Below are positions 44,563-53,328 of a stretch of DNA of 64,000 bases, one piece after another. The notes under the pieces are model-generated. The model saw only the letters and a program-made list of their open reading frames with translations, made no database searches and was not told the origin of the DNA. Origin of the DNA: Sclerotinia nivalis (Eukaryota; Ascomycota; Leotiomycetes; Helotiales; Sclerotiniaceae); NCBI GenBank assembly GCA_029531795.1, contig JAPEIS010000016.1:930001-994000 (forward strand), written 5' to 3'. How positions within the stretch are numbered: position 1 is the first letter of the stretch; every line of letters begins with the position of its first letter. Both the position numbers and the translations under genes were made by a program.

Positions 44563-46861
44563 TGTGTGTGTGTGTGTGTGATATTTTTCGTCCGAGGCTC
44601 TGTGCGAAGCACAGGCCTCAAATTCCCAATTGGGACAAAGGACGCCAGGGGAGAAAGGCCCCTGGGTTTCTAACTAGCTAATCTAAGTTTACTAGTATTA
44701 TATATGTTAAATGCTTCAGCAGGGTTTACATGATTGCCGTTGCGTATTGAGTTAATCCCTTGGGTAGATATTTCAGCTGTCCTTCACAATACAGTTAGAT
44801 CCCTCGATTCCTGATCTCCTTTTCTTTGTCGTCGCAATCGAGCTTTTTAATGTTTTGTTAATATAAAGTTTTTTTTTTTTTTTTTTTTAAAGCTTATGCA
44901 AGTTCAATCTTTCCGAACCAAAACCCAATACTTTATACAAAGAAAACCCAAAAATAAAAATAAAATAAAATAAAATCAAAGCAATCCTTCAATCTATAAA
45001 TTGCACAAGGAATCGAGGGCATATATCCTGATAGAACCTTGTAGATTTGAGCCAAGCTGCTAGTTTCGCTGCTCCTTCCATGCTTCCCAAAAGATAGGGG
45101 ATGGCTTCAGATGATGGTAACTTTGAAAGGGTTTTTTGAGCATTTCCAATTTTACAAAAGTAAAAATGAAGAGGGATTTTCTTTTCCCACATGAGCATAG
45201 CATATAAGCATCTTCGTGATTGAAGCGGTCGTGATACGCTGCGAAATCGCCGTGTTGAGATCTGGCTGCTAGGATATATCCTAGTATCGTTCGATCAAAA
45301 GAAAGCATGATCGATTTGTTGCTGTAGGTTATAAAAAGATCATTGTAGCTTAATGGCGCTGTAGTCGTCCATAACTTAGCTCTTGCTGATTTGGCATTCG
45401 TCTTAGCAATTCTTTTCAAGGAGGCAAGGGTGCAAATAGGATTGGGTGGGGAGGGGAGTGTTGCTCCTTCCTTGGCTGCTGCATCTGCTGCTTCGTTCCC
45501 AGGGATATCTAAGTGACCAGGGACCCATCGAATTCGAACTGAGCCAGGACGGGTATGTGGCAAACAAGGTCTGAGAGGCCAAACGGTAGTTAGAGTGCAG
45601 AAGTCTTCGAATATAGCTTGCGAGGACCTTGTCGAATGAGAGCACAATCGCATAGCGACCTCCAGGTTATCCAAGAAGATCCAAAGGTCTGTAGCAAATC
45701 TAGTTAAGGGTAGTAATATTGCAGCTTGGGCACCTTTCAAAGCTGCAGCTGCTTCGGCATCGAAGACCTCAGCATTACGGCCAAGTGAGAAAACCTGTCG
45801 ATCTATTTGCAGATTGTATTGATAAATCACTGAACCACCTCCTATAACACCATCCAAAACTTCACTTTTCGAACCATCAGAGAAAACCTGCAAATCGCTT
45901 ACTGGGATTATAGGTAGGAATCTTACAAAGTCCTTGGCTGCTTGTGCTTTTGAACGACTAAGAGGGCCATTAATCCGGGTTTCTATAGCAATACGTGATT
46001 CTTTGATTTTCCAAAGAGGGAGAGCAATTGGATTGATGTTTTCTGCTTTTGGGAGAGCTAGAATTGACCTTGAGAACCTTGATTCAATAATCCTAGTTCC
46101 TTTAGCCAGGATGTTTTTGGTTCGGATTCGAAGAGGATGATTAGGATCAAGCCAAGCGGTTCGGGCAGCGAAGCTTTGTGAGATCAAATTGAGTTCAATC
46201 TCAGAAGGCATTAGGTTTGATTCTTTGAGCAAGATTGCAGTGTTGATTGTACGGAATACTGGGAGGATTGCTCGAGCACTGATCAACACGATCTTGTTTA
46301 AAAGTTTCAAATGTCCCTCTATTTGGTTCGATATTGTAGAGTGTGAGCTGCGTTTTCTGGTTCGACCAGGCCACTAGGTTTCGGCTGCAAAATAGCACTT
46401 TTTGAGAATACAGGCTGTTGCTGCTCGTTGAAGCAGGATTGGAGGGATACCTCGAGTAATCTTTCCAAGCGAACGTAGAGCGTTTGCAATTGTGAGAGCT
46501 TTAGCCGACAGTATCTGAACGTGAGGTTTGAAACTAAGCTCTCTATCGAAGTAAACCCCTAACCATCTTAATGGCCCTGGTTTTTCCGTAATGGAAAGAC
46601 TCTCTGTATGGATGCTAGAGTTTTCAATGTTTCTTTTGAAGCCTCTGAAAAAGTGGATTAATTCAGATTTCTTCGGGTCAAAAGTAATGCCTTCTGATTT
46701 CCCCCAGTTCAAGGCTTCCAGCATTTCCGATTGTAGTTGATCACAGTTCGATTGTAAGCTTGAGGAGAACGCTATTAAAGCGATATCATCTGCATATCCA
46801 AATCTTCGGATGGGATTGCCTAACCAAAACAAAGGAGCTTTATAAAGCATAAAAAGAATAG
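44563..46861 (-). mobile_element. LINE C: 5'-truncated element with (GT)n tail
   Basis: Begins at a GT run (44560-44580), then a 3' region sharing AGCAGGGTTTACATGATTGCC with LINE B, a T20 run near 44872, RNase H/finger (45060-46310) and the C-terminal part of RT (46374-46850), where it stops. Flanked by GAACTATATGAAGTG at 44548-44562 and 46862-46876, a 15-bp target duplication. Confidence 0.85.
45060..46850 (-). pseudogene. LINE C RT C-terminus, RNase H and finger
   Basis: RT remnant: FGYADDIALIAFS (catalytic ADD intact, near 46800), KSEGITFDPKKSELIHFFRG, LRWLGVYFDRELSFKPH. Next frame (46310-45060, 416 residues): VFSDGSKSEVLDG, VFDAEAAAALKGAQAA, DLWIFLDNLEV, RIRWVPGHLDIPGNEAADAA and DFAAYHDRFNHEDAYMLCSC. 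A stop at about 46374 and a frameshift near 45180 (after CGKRK) break it. It is better preserved than LINE B. Confidence 0.8.
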
Positions 46862-46876
46862 GAACTATATGAAGTG

Positions 46877-48055
46877 CGACCGAGGCACTAACGTCAACGC
46901 TAGTGAATTCACGTGATGAATCATGAATATCTCAACATCTATATATACAACCCTCGATTGATAGAATCGAGAACAAATCATTCAAGCAGTTCTCATTCAA
47001 TTAGATATTTAACTTCATCACTTCAATATAATCATCTTCTCCCTGACCCCTTCAACGTACTCTGTGATCATACTATCTTGTGATAAAAGGTTATATACTA
47101 ATGTTTTAAACCTTAAACATCAGTACAAAAGTTAAACCAAAATTGATACATTTGTCCAAACAAAGGAACCCCCCTCTACTCTGGAATCAGGAATACACTA
47201 CAGACCAACCTAACCAATGTAAAAGGTTTGATAGAAGAACGCTTTTAAACGGTATCCGCAATCTATACAATGGAGCGACTTCCTTAGATCTATAGGAGTA
47301 GGATAGATAGAAACCAATTAATGAAAACGGATTTTAACTTATGTATATAAATACCCTTAAGCTAGCCCGTCCCTATACTCTTCGAGAGGTTCGGGACCCT
47401 ACAGGGCCTCCTCGGACGTAAAATATCATTATCATCATCATTTAATGAGACAGCCAATCAGCGAATCTCCTAGATCTGTTTTATTCTTTGCCTTTATCAA
47501 CTAAAGTTGATGGTTTTGCTTATTTCTCAAAAGCAGATTTAGAATCTTTCAAATTGTGAATCGGTGCTGTTGTTGATAGACTTAAAACTTTAATTTGTTC
47601 TTATTTCTTTTTCTTTGATTCTATAATCAATATAAAGCCTTTATAAATCAATTTTCCTAATAAAAAGTCATTGTTATATATAGCTCTCAATGGATGCTTT
47701 TTCAAGCAATACGCCGGGAGATCAATACAAAAGACTAGTACAGATATTAGTTCTTTATATAGCAATTATTTCTTTATACAGTCATTAATCATCTTTCTCA
47801 TTATTATTTACGAAGGTCTATAATATCATTTAGATAAAAATAAACAAAATCCTATCTCAAAATCGATCAATCTACAATACAAAACCTTCAACTATTGATC
47901 ATCTCCAACAATATCAGTAAGTTAAAAAGCTTCAACTTTCTACAAACAGGTATGTATTATTTTCAATAATATCCATCTTCATCAATATTGAAATCCTAAT
48001 CCCTTATACAAATATCACTATCTGTGAACTTGATTCTATCTATCACCATATAATC
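46877..48055. other. Non-coding region with a LINE-like 3' end
   Basis: A TATATATACAACCC promoter-like element at about 46942. At about 47330-47450 the sequence ends GGGCCTCCTCGGACG..ATCATTATCATCATCAT, a layout typical of fungal LINE 3' ends with an ATC tail (plus strand), probably another truncated copy. The last part is the 5' leader of the coiled-coil gene. Confidence 0.4.
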
Positions 48056-48424
48056 ATGTCTAATGATATTCATCAGTTATCGATCCTCGAAGATCAAGTC
48101 GACGACGATATGGTTAAGTTTTCTGAGATTCAGCAAGAGCGAATCGATGATCTGCAGGGCAGGGTCAATGATCTGCAGGGCAGGGCCGATGAGCTGCAGG
48201 GCAGGGTCAATGAGCTGCAGGGCAGGGTCGATGACCTTCAAGAGATGCGTGTCCAGGAAGCTGTTCAGAACTCCAGAAATCTGCGTCAACAAGTCAGGGC
48301 CAACGGCCAGGAAATTGAAACCCTCCGCCGACAAATCGAGGACCAGAACCGACAAATCGAGGACCAGAACCGAGAACTCAACGCCCAGCGTCGACAGCTC
48401 AGAGCCCAGCATCGAGAAGCCTAA
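48056..48424 (+). CDS. Small coiled-coil protein with heptad repeats
   Basis: 122 residues from MSNDIHQLSILED. Residues about 30-62 are four to five near-identical seven-residue units (DLQGRVN / ELQGRVD), followed by RRQIEDQNRQIEDQNRELNA and a Gln/Arg-rich end. The whole chain reads as one continuous coiled coil with Leu and Val at regular spacing. No other domain. The 21-bp DNA units are nearly identical. Function is unknown; such proteins usually form rods or dimers. Start follows a long AT-rich leader. Confidence 0.6.
   Translation: MSNDIHQLSILEDQVDDDMVKFSEIQQERIDDLQGRVNDLQGRADELQGRVNELQGRVDDLQEMRVQEAVQNSRNLRQQVRANGQEIETLRRQIEDQNRQIEDQNRELNAQRRQLRAQHREA
48147..48237 (+). repeat. 21-bp heptad minisatellite
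   Basis: Units of GATCTGCAGGGCAGGGTCAAT with few changes, in frame inside the coiled-coil gene. Copy-number changes would lengthen or shorten the coil without a frameshift. Confidence 0.8.
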
Positions 48425-48770
48425 TCGCTGTTCTGGTTACTGTTCTAATCGCAGTCACTGTTTCAGACGGTTTCTCCGACGATCTTTCCTATTACACGGA
48501 AGCAGTACATGAACAGATATGGAGGTTTGATTAGCGAAGATTCTTTCTACAGTTATTTATGGTTCACAGCACAAGCTTTCTGGCATACTCGTTTTGGGTG
48601 ATACTTTACTACCGCTGGACTTCCCCCCTTATCTACAATCTCCATTTGTAGATACTAAAGCATCAATTTGAAGTCCTTTACATTCATTTATAATTGGAAT
48701 TGTTTGTGCACCAAATAGTGAGACCTCGATGGAACTCTTTGCTTTCTTTACTTGTAGAACATCGATAAAC
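48425..48770. other. Spacer between coiled-coil gene and EST1-like remnant
   Basis: No reliable gene. The missing N-terminal part of the EST1-like gene is not found here. Confidence 0.4.
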
Positions 48771-48814
48771 CCGTCTTATATAGTCTTAGACTCAGAGTAG
48801 ATGTTAATTTAATC
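48771..48814 (+). mobile_element. 44-bp LINE 3'-end scrap
   Basis: CCGTCTTATATAGTCTTAGACTCAG..TTAATTTAATCAAT matches the last bases of the LINE at 50.35-50.40 kb. It abuts the first EST1-like codons. Confidence 0.6.
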
Positions 48815-50915
48815 AATCTGTTGAGATATTCAATGATGGCTTTGTTGTACGAGACCGTACCGGCTTTCGAAGATACTTGGATTGAGTGCTTGGGAGATCT
48901 AGGAAGATACAGAATGGCCATTGAAGATGACGATATCAGAGATCTAGAGGTCTGGACTGGTGTAGCGCGTCATTGGTATTCAAAAGCTTCTGATAAAGCC
49001 CCAACGACTGGAAGGCTGTATCATCATCTTGCTATTCTCGCACGGCCAAATGCTCTCCAGCAATTGTATTATTATGCAAAATCGTTGTGTGCTGTAGTGC
49101 CATTCACATCTGCACGAGAATCAATACTTACACTCTTCGATCCTGTTCTCAATGCTGAGAATGGGCATGGTCAGTATCGATTGCCACCTTTGGACACTGC
49201 ATTCATCCGAGCCCACGAACATTTATTTACAGGCAGAACCATGGAGAGGTTTGAACCTGCAGTAAAAGAGTTCCTCGGATTATTTGATAGTCAAATTGGC
49301 CGAATAACCAAAAAGTTCATGGAGCAAGGCTGTCATATCGCTATCTCCAATAATGTTGCAATGCTAGGATTTGCTTCTAAAGAGAATCCCCTCATGAAAG
49401 CCATTGCGTCTTCATCAGAAGATAAAGCAGCTGATGTTGATATGGATGAGTCTCGGGACGAATCTTCTCCTTCTATGATGCCGAGATCTCCCTCAATTGG
49501 GTTCCTGGGCATACCTCGGTGGAAGGAAACGAACTAGCCGATGCCCTCGCAAAAGAAGCTACAAGACTAAGATCATCGTCGAACGAAACTAGCTTTGCCT
49601 CATTAGGAATGGATATCAAAAGAACGAAATCTGAAGATTGGACTATCCTTCTCAATATAAACAACCCCCGACAATCACCATCATCATATGCAAAAACTTA
49701 CCCTTGGAAAACCAGCTCAAAAATCTGTATCCCAGGGAATATCAAAAGAAATATCATTAGCGCCCTCTTCCAATTAAAGATCGGTCACGGATATTTCAAA
49801 TCCTACCTACAACGCTTTGGAATCTCGGCAAATGATAAATGTAGATGCGGAAAAAAAGAAACTGCTGATCATTTACTACTCAGTTGCCCTTTATTTAAAA
49901 GGGCTAGAAGAAAGCTCAAAGAGAACAACCCCTCTTCCAGACTTTCCATGAGATACCTACTTCATACTAAAGTAGGAATAATCAAAACTCTCGAATTCAT
50001 CGATACAACCAGAATAGCTACTAGGTCATAACATCTTAATCGAACACAAGGAGAAGGAGAAGAGGTAGAAGCAGAAGGAGCAGGAGAGGAAGAGGTAGAA
50101 GAGACAAGTGATGAAATTGAAATAGGGGTGTAAATCCTTTTACAATTTTAATTACATATTATTTCGTTTGTTTTCTCTATTTTATGTTTCGGCATTTGTA
50201 GAGCGGGATCATTCCCCAGGATTAGTTTTTACTTTTTCCATTCAATTCAAAAGATGGAGTTCATCTCAATCGTTCAAATTATGTATTTAGCCAGGCCTAT
50301 AAGCCAGCTTACCTTCATTATGTTATCTGTTAGGGATTTTCAAGAGCCTCTAGCCGTCTTAGATAGTCTTAGACTCAGTGTAGACATTAATTTAATCAAT
50401 CAATCAATCAATCTCCTTCTATGATAGCATTCAGACATGCACAAAACCTCAGCAATTCTGCATTGGAGATCGTCTTGCAAAGAATAGGCGATCCAAATGT
50501 TCTTCCTTTCATTCATGTCTCTCTCGTTTTCATGTTTCGTATGTCTCATTTTTCAAGCGCAATGGATCTTTTGGCACCGGCGTTCCCATGGCAAATTTTG
50601 GCTATTATACTCAATACGTTACTGAAGTCATACAAGACCTTTAGCCGTATTGAGGATTGTAAGTTCCCACTGCCAGAAAAAGATGACGTCCGCCCCTTTC
50701 CCGAAGATTTTGGAATGCGCGGTTTATTATGGGCAGAGAAATACTTTCCCGAAAGATGGTTTCTCGATGAGAAGACTGACGAAGAAGAGAAATATCACGA
50801 GTTTCCATCTATGCTTGAGCAACGTAAAGAACGTATATTATGGTTAGTTTGTCGTATTGCTGATGCCGGCCCATGGATCACGTTTGATAGTTTCAAGCCA
50901 GGATTTTCCGCTTAG
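48815..50915 (+). pseudogene. EST1-like (telomerase-binding/NMD type) gene, 5'-truncated and split by a LINE
   Basis: Left part, 48815-49479, holds YSMMALLYETVPAFEDTWIE and CLGDLGRYRMAIEDDDIRD, then RLYHHLAILARPNALQQLYY, the core of fungal EST1/SMG-like proteins (14-3-3-like TPR and DNA/RNA-binding region). It runs to DESSPSM at 49479. The reading resumes after the LINE at 50412 as SPSMIAFRHAQNLSNSALEI and ends PLPEKDDVRP..DFGMRGLLWAEKYFPERWF..RKERILWLVCRIADAG at TAG 50913-50915. Joining across the LINE restores the frame without a gap. The N-terminal domain is absent; the break coincides with a LINE scrap. In functional members the protein acts at telomeres or in mRNA decay. Confidence 0.8.
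49480..50411 (+). mobile_element. 5'-truncated LINE inside the EST1-like gene
   Basis: Flanked by 14-bp duplications TCTCCTTCTATGAT at 49466-49479 and 50412-50425. Encodes the end of a LINE ORF2 (RNase H tail VEGNELADALAKEATRL at about 49.52 kb, then CRCGKKETADHLLLSCPLF near 49.85 kb) to a TAA at about 50031, followed by a 3' region and an AATC tail. The 177-residue frame is intact, so the insertion is young compared with LINE A. Confidence 0.88.
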
Positions 50916-51025
50916 AATAGCGATGAAGATTTGGAGTTTATGAAGTCTCGATCCTTGACCTTCGCTTCAGCGACTACTAATTGATAATTATGGAGCCAAG
51001 AAGTGAAGAAGTGAAAGCATATTAG

Positions 51026-51391
51026 TGTTACAACGGTAGCTATAGTTCAGATGATTAGCGGGACTTTAGGTTCGATGGCTAGCATGCCATAGTAGAACCT
51101 ACGAGTCAGGGTGCAGTCGTGTGACTAGGGCTACGTGATGTATCGATAGAACCGCGGGAGGTGCCAAAAGGTCCAAAGGCTACGAAGGTCTATATAATCA
51201 GGATTGGGTTTCCTTAATGTAGAGCTTTGTGCTCAAGATTAATCATTAGTTTAAATACGATAGTTACTATACAATACATTTGTTACATATGACGAACCAC
51301 AGTCCCTGCTTGACCTTTAGTAGAAACCACCCTGGCTTCTAACCCGACCTCTAGGCACTTGCATATGCCTAGGGATTATATGCGCTGTAAA
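51026..51391 (+). mobile_element. LTR 3, related solo LTR (right end unclear)
   Basis: Starts TGTTACAACGG, has the core TATATAATCAGGATTGGG near 51190 and CTTTGTGCTCAAG near 51227 shared with LTRs 1 and 2, and AGTCCCTGCTTGAC shared with LTR 2. The right end is placed near 51391 by similarity only and no target duplication was found. Confidence 0.65.
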
Positions 51392-52204
51392 ATTTATCGT
51401 TCTGAAGTGTTTAGACAGGTTTGTACATTCTAGATCATCCCAGGGTCTCAGCTTTCAAGTATGCAGCCGGTATGATCCAATCCGCAGAGCTCAGCTAAAA
51501 GTTAAATATTACTTCAATTTTTATTTTTATTCTTTTCTATTCCAAAGTATAAACTTCTTTAAGTTATCCCCTTCTTCGAATTTAGAATATTATGCTGTCT
51601 TCTCCTAGCCTATGATTTGATGGTACTTCCCCTAGCTTAAGCCCGAGGAGATGAGAGGATGGGAAATCGTGGCTGTGAGCCATGGTCTGAGATGATAAAT
51701 GATGTCTGACAGAAAGAATATGTAGCAAGTTACGAACAAATGGTGTCGGGATCACAGTCATATGATCATGAACCGTAGTTAAATCATATGATCGTATTAG
51801 ATCATGTGATCATAAGGGACTGTACGAGCTCCTTCAATATGTATTTAAGGAGCTCGTTCTTTCAATATAGATAGTAACAATTAAGAATCAAGTTTTATCA
51901 AATAGACTAAAGTACTTTACACTTTGAACCTTACCATTTCGATACCAACAAATGGTTTTTATCATAGCCCCTTGCTCCAACAGCAACAAGGGGAGTGTCG
52001 AGGGCATACTCCGGCTACTATCATTGCAGGAACATACTCAAAACAGCTAGGGTGTTGTGATTCGAAGTATAGAAACGATATACTGAAAACAAAACGTTAT
52101 ACATTAGGGCATTATTGAAACTATAAAGCTATAGTACCTCCCCTCTTCCTCACACAGTAGTCCTCATCATTCCAACAGAAGAATTTAGCTATTTTTTCAT
52201 CAAC
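51392..52204. other. Region with a possible further LTR
   Basis: A segment about 51700-51950 has repeated ATCATATGATC palindromes, TATTTAAGGAGCTCG and a run resembling an LTR promoter and leader, but no ends or partner could be defined. No gene seen. Confidence 0.35.
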
Positions 52205-53243
52205 ATGCTTAAATCTCTTCTTTTGCTATCATTAACCCTCTTGCTCTTTTCTTTAGTATACTTTATTCTCAATCTCAACAAATATAGAATTTCGAGTCGA
52301 CAAGCTCTCAGATTCCATCCTCGCGACTAGCGGGAACTTTGGCGAATAACGATGATATGGGCTGTAATCATTGGACTCAGCATCTCCATCACAGTTTCTT
52401 CATCAACATCAAACACAAAACTTCTTTCTATCCTTTCTCCCTTGCTCAATAAGATTATTATACTTAGTCAGGTAGGTATATTGATGTTGAAGGATTAGTT
52501 TTGAGGCTAAAAATGAACTTATAGGTGTACGCCATCAACCTGACACCTTTATTCTTAGTTTTGAAAGACGGGATATGGTATAAAACCACGTTCAACACTA
52601 TTTTCGCATGTTTTACAATTGTATATATTATACTTGCTGTATTAGGTATAAGTTTTTGGTCATTGCCAGAAGAATTCCTCTTCCTTGCAGTTACAAAGTT
52701 ATGGCTTCTTCTCACTTCCTACGACAAACGATCTGGCAGAAACAAAGGATCTCACAATGTCGTTTTACCTGGCCTAATCCTTGATATTACCACGAATATA
52801 CTAGCATGTGGTGGTAGCGTTGCTATCATTGGCTATTTCGATCAGCGGAATGGTCCAGGGAGCTTAATATCAACAAAAGTAAGACAAGTGAATAAATAAA
52901 AAAGTTGGTCACGAACTAAGTATCTTTACAGGTTTACATTCTGCTTGCTGGTCTTTTCTTTGTCCGTGGAATACTAGGCGAACTCTGGCGGTTATGGAAG
53001 GTCAGAAATCGAAGTAGTGTATTTATTGAAAATCAAGAGGCAAACATTATTATCCAAGGTCAATTGGAGACTTTGGGTAATGATCGCCTGATACATTTAA
53101 ATTCTACACACACGAGACAGTCAAGGAATCAAGTAGTCGCAACAGAGGGCGATGATGAGGTCTTCAACGGATATCATAATTCCGAAGATCTACAGCGACC
53201 ACCTAGAGCTTTGTATCTACATGGTCGTCAAACACAGATATAG
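52205..53243 (+). pseudogene. Multi-pass membrane protein of unknown family, one in-frame stop
   Basis: Exons 52205-52471, 52525-52878 and 52932-53243 keep phase 0 (GTAGGT..TATAG; GTAAGA..TACAG), 310 codons. Codon 42 is TAG (52328-52330) after FHPRD, in a context where Trp or Gln would fit; the rest is open. Hydrophobic segments: LLLLSLTLLLFSLVYFIL, IWAVIIGLSISITV, INLTPLFLVL, IFACFTIVYIILAVLGI, LACGGSVAIIGYF and VYILLAGLFFVRGIL, so five to six transmembrane helices, with a polar tail. No family recognised. A stop this early would abolish the product unless it is read through. Confidence 0.6.
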
Positions 53244-53328
53244 TAGAGAGGTTAGGCCATCAAAACAAAAAGGATCTATTCTCACTAAGTACAAAATACG
53301 AATCAAAACTTCTGCTTCCGCTAAGTCG

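Larger units (their letters stand above)
38445..46876 (-). repeat. Stack of three LINE insertions at one target site
   Basis: The sequence TCGAACTATATGA occurs at 38446-38458, 38750-38762 and 44546-44558, and GAACTATATGAAGTG again at 46862-46876. The three intervals between them are each a minus-strand LINE. Without them the host sequence would read across CGAACTATATGA into AGTGCGACC. Confidence 0.85.

Noticed and set aside
48063..48512. Alternate-frame repeat protein in the coiled-coil gene
   Set aside because: The 21-bp repeat makes every frame periodic; only the 48056 frame gives a coherent heptad coil.
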